From: Syntrophaceae bacterium UBA1062
Lineage (GTDB): Bacteria; Desulfobacterota; Desulfomonilia; UBA1062
Length of the DNA: 50,836 bases
Assembly: GCA_002316295.1 (NCBI GenBank)
Contig: DCDF01000099.1
Location: 3,173 to 54,008, forward strand
Reading direction: 5' to 3'
Within the stretch, counting starts at the first letter, position 1, and each line of letters starts with the position of its first letter. Shown here one piece after another: positions 8,577 through 17,080 of this stretch. Below the pieces are notes generated by a model. The model was given only the letters and a program-made list of their open reading frames with translations. It did not search any database and was not told where the DNA came from. A program made the translations under genes and the position numbers.

Positions 8577-9523
8577 ATCTTCACCCTCCCTGTTCATGTT
8601 TATTGGCTCGCCGGTTCGGGTGCAAAATGTTTGTTCCGGCAGAAATGCCTGGTACGGCAATTGACCCCCGATACATGTCTGCTGCAAGATCGCCCTTCCG
8701 GCGTGAAAATTCTGCTGAACCGGTTATCTCACCGGGCAGGAGCTCCGCTATGTCCATGCACCTATTCCCATCTGTAAAACAGGTGACATTCAATTACGAG
8801 TAAATTATTAATATATTAACAGTCAATCGTCTATCAAGTCAAACATTTTCAAACCGCCTCGACTCTTGTCTTCAGCTCCCTTCCGGTGCGGTTATCCGCT
8901 TTTCCGGCGTCCGATTCCTGACAGCTCTCAAGCAAGCCCCTGATCCGCGAAGCCGGCAGGGAAAACCGTGCGGTATGGCTTTCCGAGCAGGCGAGCATGC
9001 ACCTCAGGCAGCCGGTGCAAAGATCGGGCAATACCCGGATTTCGAACTTACCCATAATTCGGTACCCCTGATCCCATTGGGTGAGATCCTTTCATGAAAA
9101 ATACCGGCACACTGCATGGCCTGCGAAGCATATGCGCCCGGCCGGGAACGAAATCGTATTCTCGGGTCTCGGCCCGAAGAGCCGGCATTTTCAGCTGCTT
9201 ATTATACACATGCTCATAAACAATTGAAACGCTCTGAAGGGATCGGGATCACTGCGGATGCCCTTCCTGCTTTCACTTCTCCGAGCCCCTGACAATCTTG
9301 TTACGCGGAGTACGAAACCGGGCATCAGAAAAGGCTGTAATTCATGAATATAATGTCTGATATCAATATATTATATGGGGCACAGTTATTGATAAGAGCA
9401 GGGCAACCCTGCTGGTCAATCTATATGGCGGCACCGGGGCTCCGCAGGTCAACGCGAGGGAATATCCGGATACAGATCCTTGATCCGGCAGGGCAAGAGA
9501 AAAACAGTAAAGAGGTAACAAGG
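8577..9523. other. Long gene-poor stretch between the hydroxylase-family gene and the secreted protein
   Basis: Apart from the ferredoxin-like frame, this roughly 950-bp stretch holds no gene I can support. It contains AT-rich patches, notably around 8795-8830 and 9195-9225, that could hold promoters for the flanking divergent genes. The low coding density and the ferredoxin remnant suggest decayed DNA. Confidence 0.4.
8849..9055 (-). CDS. Short ferredoxin-like protein or truncated 4Fe-4S ferredoxin
   Basis: Frame of 68 aa. The N-terminal 40 residues read like the start of AOR/CO-dehydrogenase-type electron-transfer ferredoxins: LCTGCLRCMLACSESH supplies a CX2CX2CX3C [4Fe-4S] motif, followed by the typical PASRIR. 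The remaining 28 residues are polar, do not resemble any ferredoxin, and lack the second cluster motifs expected in the usual 150-190 aa proteins. It is probably a decayed gene end, or a mini-ferredoxin carrying one cluster. The ribosome binding site is weak. It lies upstream of the hydroxylase-family gene in the same orientation, so an electron-transfer link is possible but unproven. Confidence 0.42.
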   Translation of the reverse strand: MGKFEIRVLPDLCTGCLRCMLACSESHTARFSLPASRIRGLLESCQESDAGKADNRTGRELKTRVEAV

Positions 9524-10379
9524 ATGGGAAAGCTCTTAAAAGAGATTCTTCTGACAGGCGTGATGGTCCTCCTCATCACCGGTTATGCCAACGGCACCCA
9601 GCCGGGCAAGTCCGTCAACCCGAACGGGTTTCCTTCAGGGGACCATTTCAACCTCAACATCATCGCCAAGAGCAGTGATTTCACCTGCCCCGGGTTCGCC
9701 TCTGACGAGTACGGCTATCCGGTCTATGGAAACGTGGTCTATATTCCGGAGTACCCGGAGTATGACGTACGGATCATCATGGAATCCGGGAAGAAAGGTC
9801 CCAAGAGTGCACCCGATACCATCGGCCTGCAGGTTACGGACACCTGCACCGGCTTCGCTCCCAATGATCCTGCATCCCTGCGGTTTCCGAAAAATGACAA
9901 AGGTTACCGGGTATACGCCCGGGTCCTCGGCATGCCCTCCGGAGACGACGGTCTGAGAACCATCGAGATATTCGATCCGCAATTCCAGATGGTGAAAGAC
10001 GAGTCGGGGACCGACCTCCTCTCCCTCGGACTGGTTACGGAAAACGGTTTTCTCTCGACATCCGCCAGCTTTGTCCAGACCACCGGCAGGCCGCGGGCTG
10101 TCGACATCACCGGTCTTTTCCAGTGGTCGGGGAGTGTGCCGTCCCGCCTCTCCCGATGAGTCCGGCCAGCCCGATTCATGCTGCACGGACGCCGACGGCG
10201 ACGGCATATTCGACCGGTGCTCGCCGATGACGGGAGACGGACCCTGCGAAGGGGCGCCGGTATACTGCACGGAATACATGAACGAGTGGATATTCAACGT
10301 CGGCGACTTCGTCGATTACTTCTGGAACCTGGACAGAAACGGAGCGAAAATGCTCCAGATCAGGTTCTATCCTCAATAG
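9524..10379 (+). pseudogene. Secreted protein with calcium-loop-like motif, interrupted by a frameshift in a G4 tract
   Basis: The ATG at 9524 follows AGAGGT and starts MGKLLKEILLTGVMVLLITG, a signal peptide cleaved near YANG. The mature part (VNPNGFPSGDHFNLNI onward) is a small beta-rich domain with TCPGF and DTCTGF cysteines. As written the frame stops at 10159. The +1 frame continues, with matching character, through SPDESGQPDSCC, DADGDGIFDRC (a DxDxDG calcium-loop-like motif), CEGAPVYC and ends RFYPQ at 10379. Removing one G from the GGGG at 10129-10132 joins the two into one 284-aa protein with paired cysteines. This is either a recent real frameshift or a base-call error; a programmed shift is less likely. 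No function is known to me. Confidence 0.7.
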
Positions 10380-10395
10380 ACACATCATCCTATAC

Positions 10396-10436
10396 AAAGG
10401 GGAGAGGGGCGAGGGCATCCCCTTTCTCCTTTGTTT
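10396..10436 (+). terminator. Probable intrinsic terminator after the secreted-protein gene
   Basis: A perfect 8-bp stem AAAGGGGA (10396-10403) / TCCCCTTT (10418-10425) with a 14-base loop is followed by a T-rich stretch (CTCCTTTGTTTCTC). It lies 17 bp after the stop at 10379, as expected for the plus-strand gene. Confidence 0.5.
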
Positions 10437-10534
10437 CTCACTCTATTCAGGTGGCTCGCACGACAGCGCATCGAAAAGAGCATGTACAATCGACGCCGAG
10501 GCTTGTAAGAAAACCGGAATTCCTGACAGAGGCG

Positions 10535-11125
10535 CTACAGGATTTCCAGAATCCTCTGCTGGAACCTCCCCAGCACCTCTTCGAGCCGGATCTCTCCATT
10601 GCGGAATATCGTGGAGAACAGGGCCATGCCCTCCCAGAATGCGACCATGGCGATACTCATGATGGATGCGGTTTCGCTGTCCGTTGATCCGCCGGCGATA
10701 TTCCTGGCAAGGGTCTGGGTCCATTCGAGATACGTGTTCCTGAGCTTGTCACGCACCGCCTCGTTGTGGACACCGATCTCCCATATTTCGATAAAGATCT
10801 TGGAGAGATCTCGGTTGAGCGTGATCCTGTCGTTCACGAACCTGAAGACCTCTTTTATGAAGTCTCTCTGGGACATCCGGGACACGTTTTCGGAGTTCAT
10901 CAGCTCCTGCATCTGCGACTTGAAGTTTTCCACCACGTAGTCGATGTATTGCAGGAGGACATCCTCTTTGCTCGTGAAATAGTAGTGCAGCACCCCGTGA
11001 TTGACCCCTGCGAGCCGGGAAATGTCCTTGATGGAGGTCTGCTGGAACGACTTTTCCAGAAGGCACTGATCCAGCGCCCTGAATATCTGCTTTTTTCTCT
11101 CTTCCCGTACCGGTTTTCTCGCCAC
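10535..11125 (-). CDS. TetR/AcrR-family transcriptional regulator
   Basis: One-component repressor, 196 aa from a GTG at 11125 that follows GGAAAGG at 8 bp; a longer frame from a TTG at 11191 is possible. The N-terminal TetR helix-turn-helix is clear: IFRALDQCLL, TSIKDISRLAGVNHGVLHYYF and SKEDVL. A helical ligand-binding domain of normal size follows. It sits directly downstream of the aminotransferase operon, separated by a terminator-like hairpin. It is a candidate to bind the two palindromes before alanine dehydrogenase, though no such palindrome appears before its own start. The ligand is unknown. Confidence 0.9.
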   Translation of the reverse strand: MARKPVREERKKQIFRALDQCLLEKSFQQTSIKDISRLAGVNHGVLHYYFTSKEDVLLQYIDYVVENFKSQMQELMNSENVSRMSQRDFIKEVFRFVNDRITLNRDLSKIFIEIWEIGVHNEAVRDKLRNTYLEWTQTLARNIAGGSTDSETASIMSIAMVAFWEGMALFSTIFRNGEIRLEEVLGRFQQRILEIL

Positions 11126-11255
11126 TTCCGCTGCCTTTCCCGAACACTCACCGATGCCTGAAACTATGGCATATCGCCGCGTACAAATCAAGGCGCCCGG
11201 CCTCGTCGGTGAGGGCGCTGGAAAGACGCCTTCCCTGGCAGACCATGAAAATCAA

Positions 11256-11284
11256 GGGGGCGGCCTCTGCTGCGAGGCGCCCCC
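11256..11284 (-). terminator. Probable intrinsic terminator after the aminotransferase operon
   Basis: Read on the minus strand, GGGGGCGCCTC and GAGGCCGCCCCC pair over 11 bp with a one-base bulge and a six-base loop, then TTGATTTTC. It lies just downstream of the stop at 11308 and before the TetR gene, so it would separate the two units. Confidence 0.55.
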
Positions 11285-11307
11285 GTTTTGCGTCGTCCGG
11301 GGGCTCA

Positions 11308-12549
11308 TCAGAGCGATGTGAGAACCTTTGCAGTCGTATCCGCGATAAATGACGCTTCTTCGCTCCCGATCAGCAAACTCGGTCTCAACACGACGCTCGA
11401 TCCGTCCACCCTGCCGGTATCGGCCAGGAGCCCGTGCTTCGTTGCGCGGACGCAGAATGAACGGGCGGCTTTGTCCGAAGCGAGCTTCAGTGAGATGAGG
11501 AGCCCTCTGCCCGCCACCGCCTTGAGAGTGGCGTTCTTGCCTGCGAGCCCGCCCAGGTCCTCGAGGAGTTTTGTGCCTCTCTGTCGGGCGTTGTCCCACG
11601 GACATTCGCGGTCATACTCGTCCAGGGCGCTCATCGCCACCCTGCAGCCGATATCGTGCCCGCCGTAGGTGCAGAGATGAATGAGAGGATGCACGTCGAA
11701 AAAATCCTTGAGCTCGGGCGTGAAGACCATGGCGGTCATGGGGAAGATGCCGCCGGTAATGGCCTCTCCCACGATGAGGATGTCGGGCTCCACGCCGGTC
11801 TGCTCGAAGAAGAACCGGCTTCCCGTCCGTCCGAACCCGCTCTGTGTCTCGTCGAAGATGAGCTTCGCGCCGTGCCGGTCGCACAGGGACCGGATCTTGG
11901 CGTAATATGCCTTTTCCGCTTCCCGGCACCCGTTCTCCGCCTGTATGGGCTCCATGATAAAGGCCGCGGTCCTGCCGCTCACGGCGGATTCCGCCGCCTG
12001 TGCATCGCCGAAGGGAACGGTCTTCACACCCGGGATCAGCTTTCCGAACTGTTCCTTGTTCTTCCTGGCGGACAGGCTCAGCGCGAAGCCCGACTCGCCG
12101 TAGCAGCCGCCGTCGACCGTGACGAGCTCGGCCCTCTCAGTATAGCCCCGGGCGAGCTTGCACGCAGCTTCCATGGATTCGCCCCTGGTCACCCCGAAGA
12201 GCACGCAGCTCAAGTTTCCGGGAACGAAATCCGCGATCCGTCTCGCGAGCAGGGCCTTCTCCTCGGACGGCAGCACGAAGTTGCCCTGGTCTGTCTCGAG
12301 AAGGGCCTTTTTGAGCCTCGCGGCGATGACCGGGTTCCTCCGGCCGAGGTTGAATACACCGGCCGATGTGTAGCAGTCGAGACAACGGTTGCCGTCCGCG
12401 TCAAAAACATACGATCCTTCGCGGGCGGCCTCAAGGAAATCGCGCCCCCTGCTGCGGATCTCTTTCACCAAGCCTTTCGAGAACACCCTCTCCGCTGTTG
12501 CAAAAAGGATGTCCTTTTCCGTCTGCTTTGTTGAAACCGCCTTTTTCAT
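11308..12549 (-). CDS. Class-III aminotransferase homologue lacking the PLP lysine (subunit A of a presumed pair)
   Basis: Fold-type I aminotransferase-like protein, 413 aa, family length. The class-III frame is plain: FDADGNRCLDCYTSAGVFNLG, IMEPIQAENG and LIFDETQSGFGRTG, which keeps the Asp that contacts the pyridine nitrogen. However, the Schiff-base lysine is replaced: PDILIVGEAITGG has Glu262 (GAG codon at 11764-11766). The YHG stacking motif reads CYG, and the phosphate loop SGT reads TRG. It does keep the threonine that in this family binds the PLP phosphate of the partner subunit (HLCTYGG, Thr294). Alone it should not transaminate. Start ATG follows GGAGGAGGTGACGAG, 16 bp after the stop of its active-looking neighbour. 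It is probably a non-catalytic partner subunit; a recent inactivated duplicate is the alternative. Confidence 0.88.
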   Translation of the reverse strand: MKKAVSTKQTEKDILFATAERVFSKGLVKEIRSRGRDFLEAAREGSYVFDADGNRCLDCYTSAGVFNLGRRNPVIAARLKKALLETDQGNFVLPSEEKALLARRIADFVPGNLSCVLFGVTRGESMEAACKLARGYTERAELVTVDGGCYGESGFALSLSARKNKEQFGKLIPGVKTVPFGDAQAAESAVSGRTAAFIMEPIQAENGCREAEKAYYAKIRSLCDRHGAKLIFDETQSGFGRTGSRFFFEQTGVEPDILIVGEAITGGIFPMTAMVFTPELKDFFDVHPLIHLCTYGGHDIGCRVAMSALDEYDRECPWDNARQRGTKLLEDLGGLAGKNATLKAVAGRGLLISLKLASDKAARSFCVRATKHGLLADTGRVDGSSVVLRPSLLIGSEEASFIADTTAKVLTSL

Positions 12550-12565
12550 CTCGTCACCTCCTCCT

Positions 12566-13969
12566 TCAGCGCTTCAGAACATATTTGAACAAGAGCTCTT
12601 CCAGATCCCGCACGATATTGAACGAGATGATCTGCACTTTCAGGTTATCGAGGATCATCCGGAAAAGCGGTACCTTTGCCAGAGGCAGGAAAAGGGCCAG
12701 GTAGATCTTCATGGCCTTCACTGCAGCGCGGATGCGGCCGAGGAGCTCCTCCACCTCTTCCATGGTAGCGGTGATGGGGATCTGGAACCGCATGACCTGA
12801 GGCGCGTTGCCCGAGTACACCGCCCAGACCCCCTGTTTCGCGAGACAGTCGGCCATAAGCGCGCCCAGAAACTCATACTTGTACTCGATGCCGATCATGA
12901 GGCCGAGCCCCCGCACCTCCTTGATCGCGTGCCTGTTTTCATTCCAGATCTCTATGAGCCCTTCCTTGAAACGCCCGCCGATCTCAGCGGCGTGCTCCCA
13001 GACCTTGTTTTCGACCAGGTAATCCAGCACGGCCGAGGAGACGATGCAGCCCAGATCGGTTCCGCCCGAGTGCGAGGTGTGAAACAGCGGGTTTTTTTCC
13101 ACATATGAGGTGAGCGGCTCGATGTCGCGGTAGACCACAGCGCCGTTGGGATACACGCCGCCGCTGATGGACTTGGAGGTGAACATGATATCCGGGACAA
13201 TTCCGTAGTGCTCCATGCACCACATCTTGCCCGTTCTGCCGAAGCCTGTCTGAACTTCGTCGAAGATGAGCATGATGCCCAGCTCGTCGCAGAGCCTGCG
13301 CAGTCCTGTCATGTACTCCCGGGTCGCAACGTGAATGCCGCCTTCTCCCTGCACCGGCTCGAGAACGACGGCCGCGATGTCCTTTGACGCGATCCTCTTC
13401 ACCGCCTCCAGATCGTTGAACTCGGCGATATGAAATCCCGGCATGAGCGGGAGAAAGAGCTCCTTGTAGTAGTCCTTGCCGTTGGCGGACAGGCTGAAGC
13501 CTTCGTGCCCGTGATACGCCTTGTTCATGGTGATGACGTCGTTTCTGCCTGTTGCTCCCTTGGCGAGTTTGATAGCCGCGGCACAGGCGTCCGCACCGGT
13601 GGTGCAGAGAACCACCTTCTTGAGATCCCCAGGACAGAGCGACGCCAGCTTCTCGGCGAAACGGATCTTGGGCTCGGAGAGGGCGAGATGCGATCCCATG
13701 TCCCAGCTGTCCAGCGCCTTTTCGAGCGCTTCTTGAATCTTCGGATTGCCCCTGCCCACATTGAAGCACCCGGCCGAGCTGAAGCAGTCGAAAAACTTCT
13801 TTCCGGACACCGCATCCACCATCGTGCAGCCCCGGCGGCTGCGCTCGTAGATATCCAGGTGCGCGCACCTCAGATATCTCACCTGGCCGCGGGAGATATG
13901 CTTGCCGAAGAGGTGCTGGATATAGTCGCGTTCCTGGGCGTCCATCCGCTGATACCCGCTGTATCCCAT
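12566..13969 (-). CDS. Class-III PLP-dependent aminotransferase with C-terminal extension (subunit B)
   Basis: Transaminase of the ornithine/GABA/GSA superfamily, 467 aa from the ATG at 13969 behind AAGGAGG. It keeps KAYHGHEGF, LIFDEVQTGFGRTG and the Schiff-base lysine in FTSKSISGG (Lys266, codon 13172-13174). The inter-subunit phosphate threonine is replaced: FHTSHSGG has His300 (codon 13070-13072). The SGT loop reads TGA. About 45 residues beyond the normal domain end (from MKIYLALFLPLAKV) form a hydrophobic, amphipathic tail unusual for this family, which might dock the partner or the membrane. It lies between the amidohydrolase (63 bp gap) and the lysine-less homologue (16 bp gap). The amino donor is unknown; pyruvate as acceptor is inferred from the nearby alanine dehydrogenase. 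Confidence 0.9.
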   Translation of the reverse strand: MGYSGYQRMDAQERDYIQHLFGKHISRGQVRYLRCAHLDIYERSRRGCTMVDAVSGKKFFDCFSSAGCFNVGRGNPKIQEALEKALDSWDMGSHLALSEPKIRFAEKLASLCPGDLKKVVLCTTGADACAAAIKLAKGATGRNDVITMNKAYHGHEGFSLSANGKDYYKELFLPLMPGFHIAEFNDLEAVKRIASKDIAAVVLEPVQGEGGIHVATREYMTGLRRLCDELGIMLIFDEVQTGFGRTGKMWCMEHYGIVPDIMFTSKSISGGVYPNGAVVYRDIEPLTSYVEKNPLFHTSHSGGTDLGCIVSSAVLDYLVENKVWEHAAEIGGRFKEGLIEIWNENRHAIKEVRGLGLMIGIEYKYEFLGALMADCLAKQGVWAVYSGNAPQVMRFQIPITATMEEVEELLGRIRAAVKAMKIYLALFLPLAKVPLFRMILDNLKVQIISFNIVRDLEELLFKYVLKR

Positions 13970-14032
13970 ATAATCCTCCTTCACTTCATGGTTTTTGTTC
14001 TCGTATTTTCCCCAGGCGACTGACGAACCCGG

Positions 14033-15670
14033 TCAGTACACCCTCACTCCGTCGATCCACGTCTGCTCAACCCGGCTCGAGTCCGAAAAGGGATCGCCGT
14101 CCACCACGCAGAACGTGGCCGGCGCCCCCGGGCACAACCCGTTATTGCCGATGCCCATGGACAGGCTCCCTCCGATGCTTGCCGCCGCCAGAGCGTCTTC
14201 CTGCGAGATCATTTCGCCGGGGTCGAGCATCGATCCGTCCGCCTTCAGCCTGTCTGCAGCCCTGCGGGCGTTGAAGAGGGGGTCATCTGGTCCGCACGGT
14301 CCGTCGGAGCTGATGCAGATAGGAATTCCCCGCTTCTTCATGCTCTGAAGGGCGAAGGGCTTCAGGTACGGCAGGGAGCCCATGCGCTCGATCGTATCCG
14401 CATACCCGGGAATGAACCCAGGCTGAATGGAGGCGACCGATGCGCAGCCGGCGAAGACATCCAGGTCCCGCTCGTCCATGACGAGCAGGTGCTCCACCGA
14501 TGCGCCGCCCGAAGGCTTGAGCGTATTGATGAGCCGGGCCGCCTGGAGGGCCGCGATATTCCCCAGCGCGTGAATAACCAGGCGGTATCCCCTGTCCGCG
14601 AACAGAGATGCCCTGTCCAGAAGCTCACGGTCGTCCGCAAACCGCTGGTAGGGCAAGGCAAGTCGACCGTCTTTCAGAACTATCTTTTGCTCGAAGAGAA
14701 GCTTCAGGGGGTCCGTGCTCATCCGGACTGCGCTATCGCGGACCGCCCGGACCATCGCCTTGATCCCGGCGACGACCGGCATATCGGCCGCGGTCCTGTG
14801 GGCGCCGTCAAGAAAGAACTTCACGCTTTTGGGGGCATGCGGAGAATGGATCGCCGCGGCCTCGTCATCGCTGTCCGGAGGGTTGTACAGGCATCCCCGG
14901 GAGGTGACCGCCCAGCTGATCTTCAGCGGGGTATGGCTCCGGGCATCGTCCAGCTGCTGCTGCACGTCCGAGGGCACGCCAGGATCGTGCACGTGAGTGA
15001 TGCCCATCTGCAGGCATCGCTTCGCCTCCTGGAGGATCATCTCCCGCTTCTCCTCCTTGCTCAGGCCCTGAAGCATATCGCGATACATGGTGAACATGAT
15101 CCTGCCGTGCGCTTCTTCCCATACGGTTCCCTTGGGCTCTCCGTTCCTTCGGACATCGATGTCCCCGGAGAAGCGTAGAATTTCTCGTCTCAGGCCCGCA
15201 CGTCTCATCGCTTCCGTTGACGCAAGCGCGCGGTGCAGCGTGATATCCGTAACGAATACCGGCCTGCCCCGGGCCGCCGCATCGATCTCCCTGAGCCCCG
15301 GCGGGGTCGGTCGTTTCCATGTGGAGTAGTCCATGCGGGAGAAGAACACCCATCCGTTGTTCGAGCCGTCCGTCCGGCACGCCTCATCAATGGCCTCCAG
15401 GGCGTCGGCTTTCGATTTCCATCCACTAGCATCGCCGTGGCGCGCTGTAAGGGCGGATATGAAAAAATGCCGGTGCGCATCGATGAGCCCGGGAATGATA
15501 TGCCTGCCTGCGAGGTCCAGGCATCGGGAATCGTCCCCTGCGCTCTCCCCGTTTCCGGCGATACTTATGATTCTGCTGTCCCTGATTCTCATGGTTCCCT
15601 GAATCTTCCGGATAGGACTGCCGGCCCATATGGTCGCGTTTCTGAACACCATCCCCTGACAATCTTCCAT
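14033..15670 (-). CDS. Amidohydrolase family 3 (YtcJ-like) metal-dependent hydrolase
   Basis: TIM-barrel amidohydrolase of about 545 aa. The ATG at 15670 follows AGAGGAGG. (The frame extends to 15715 without a better site.) Metal and catalytic motifs in order: GLIDAHRHFF (HxH), KFFLDGA (probable bridging Lys), RLVIHALGN, GASVEHLLVMD, and SSDGPCGPDDPLFN with the catalytic Asp. The N- and C-terminal beta-sandwich halves (MVFRNATIWAG; PATFCVVDGDPF) are typical. It hydrolyses C-N or related bonds of a small substrate not identifiable from sequence. It leads the operon with the two aminotransferase homologues, so it may release an amine or amino acid for them. Alanine dehydrogenase is 234 bp upstream on the same strand. 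Confidence 0.9.
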   Translation of the reverse strand: MEDCQGMVFRNATIWAGSPIRKIQGTMRIRDSRIISIAGNGESAGDDSRCLDLAGRHIIPGLIDAHRHFFISALTARHGDASGWKSKADALEAIDEACRTDGSNNGWVFFSRMDYSTWKRPTPPGLREIDAAARGRPVFVTDITLHRALASTEAMRRAGLRREILRFSGDIDVRRNGEPKGTVWEEAHGRIMFTMYRDMLQGLSKEEKREMILQEAKRCLQMGITHVHDPGVPSDVQQQLDDARSHTPLKISWAVTSRGCLYNPPDSDDEAAAIHSPHAPKSVKFFLDGAHRTAADMPVVAGIKAMVRAVRDSAVRMSTDPLKLLFEQKIVLKDGRLALPYQRFADDRELLDRASLFADRGYRLVIHALGNIAALQAARLINTLKPSGGASVEHLLVMDERDLDVFAGCASVASIQPGFIPGYADTIERMGSLPYLKPFALQSMKKRGIPICISSDGPCGPDDPLFNARRAADRLKADGSMLDPGEMISQEDALAAASIGGSLSMGIGNNGLCPGAPATFCVVDGDPFSDSSRVEQTWIDGVRVY

Positions 15671-15904
15671 GAAAGCCTCCTCTTTGACGAAAGGCCGGGG
15701 CCTCCGCCCCCTCACCCCGCCCCGGCAGAATACCGCGGCATGTCCGCAAAACGGCTCGGCTCAAAGATCCTCCACTCCCTTCGCCCGACTCCGCTCAGGC
15801 GACCGGTCGTAAACACCGCCTGTACCATCCTGGCGGTATGTGCCGCTCAGGCCGGGTCGTGTCCGGCCGGGCCACTGAGCCAAGAGGGCCTGTATTCAGA
15901 CCGC

Positions 15905-17014
15905 TCAGGTCGCGATATAGTCAATATAATCCCGGCCGAACGCCTCGGCCACTCTCTTGTCGGTGAGTTTCCCCTGCATAACGTTCAGCCCCTTTGCCAG
16001 GGCGGCGTTCTCGCGCAGAGAGCGGATCCAGCCCTTATCCGCCAGCTGGACAACATACGGCAGCGATGCATTCGTCAGCGCGGAGGTGGAAGTGCGGGGC
16101 ACCGCACCCGGCATGTTGGCCACACAATAGTGAACAATTCCTTCTTCGAGGTGGGTGGGGCTGTCGTGGGTGGTGGGTCTGCTCGTCTCAGCGCATCCGC
16201 CCTGGTCGATCGCGATATCGACCAGCGCGGAGCCCGGCTCCATCTTCCTCAGAAGCCCCCGGGTGAGGAGATGAGGCGCTCTCGCGCCCGGAATCAGGAC
16301 CGATCCGATGACCAGATCGGCCTCCGCCATACACTCCTCCACATTTTCCGGATTGGCCGTGAGCGTGACGGCCATGGAGCGGAAGATATCGGAGATGTAA
16401 TCCAGGCGTTTCTGGTTGATGTCCAGCACCGTGACCCGTGCGCCCATACCGACGGCGAGATGAACCGCGTTGAGCCCGGAGATGCCGGCGTCCAGGATCA
16501 CCACCCTGGCGGGCCGCACGCCCGGAACGCCGGAGAGCAGGACCCCCTTGCCGCCGTTTTTCGCATCCAGACAGGCGCATCCCATCTGGATGAAAAGTCT
16601 GCCCGCCACGGAGCTCATGGGAGCCAGCAGGGGAAGCGATCCGCCCGAAAGCTGGATCGTCTCGTTGGCGATTCCGATGACCCTCCGCCTGAGCTGTTCG
16701 TCCGTCAGGTCCTGTGATGCAGCGAGATGCAGGTATGTAAAGATGACCTGCCCCTCTCGCATGCGATCGAACTCTTCATCGACAGGCTCCTTGACCTTGA
16801 CGATCATTTCACAAGCATCCCAGAGGGCGTCGGGCCCATCGGCGATGACAGCCCCCGCTTTTCTGAAGGCTGAGTCCGGGATGCCCGAGCCGAGTCCCGC
16901 CCCTTTCTCCACGTACACGGTATGACCGTGCCCGGCAAGCAGAGCCGCCCCTGCAGGGGTCATGGCAACCCGGCCTTCACGTGTCTTGATTTCTCTGGGA
17001 ATACCAATTTGCAT
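15905..17014 (-). CDS. ald: Alanine dehydrogenase
   Basis: NAD-dependent L-alanine dehydrogenase, interconverting alanine with pyruvate, ammonia and NADH in the cytosol. It has 369 aa, the usual length, and starts MQIGIPREIKTREGRVAMTP with the pyruvate-binding Arg. Other hallmarks are IVKVKEP (catalytic Lys), TYLHLAA (catalytic His), GVPGVRPARVV, AIDQGG (catalytic Asp) and NMPGAVPRTST. The dinucleotide-binding turn is odd: LDAGISGLN where relatives have GGGVVGTN, so the first Gly of GxGxxG is Asp. ATG follows AGGAGGTTGTC. Two palindromic operator-like sites lie just upstream. It would regenerate pyruvate from alanine made by the downstream transaminase. Confidence 0.93.
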   Translation of the reverse strand: MQIGIPREIKTREGRVAMTPAGAALLAGHGHTVYVEKGAGLGSGIPDSAFRKAGAVIADGPDALWDACEMIVKVKEPVDEEFDRMREGQVIFTYLHLAASQDLTDEQLRRRVIGIANETIQLSGGSLPLLAPMSSVAGRLFIQMGCACLDAKNGGKGVLLSGVPGVRPARVVILDAGISGLNAVHLAVGMGARVTVLDINQKRLDYISDIFRSMAVTLTANPENVEECMAEADLVIGSVLIPGARAPHLLTRGLLRKMEPGSALVDIAIDQGGCAETSRPTTHDSPTHLEEGIVHYCVANMPGAVPRTSTSALTNASLPYVVQLADKGWIRSLRENAALAKGLNVMQGKLTDKRVAEAFGRDYIDYIAT

Positions 17015-17030
17015 GACAACCTCCTTCTAT

Positions 17031-17048
17031 GTTAGTCATTTAACTAAC
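17031..17048. promoter_or_regulatory. Palindromic operator-like site 1 upstream of ald
   Basis: GTTAGTCATTTAACTAAC is a near-perfect palindrome with arms GTTAGT and ACTAAC. It lies between the alanine dehydrogenase ribosome site and its presumed promoter, where a bound repressor would block transcription. It shares its arms with the second site 50 bp away. The form is typical of TetR- or MarR-family operators. Confidence 0.6.
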
Positions 17049-17080
17049 TATTCTCCTCAGGCAGGGCTGTCACTGATCAA

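Noticed and set aside
11308..12549. Sequencing error as the cause of the missing lysine
   Set aside because: A single-base change could convert AAG to GAG, but the YHG and phosphate-loop motifs are changed as well, which needs several independent substitutions.
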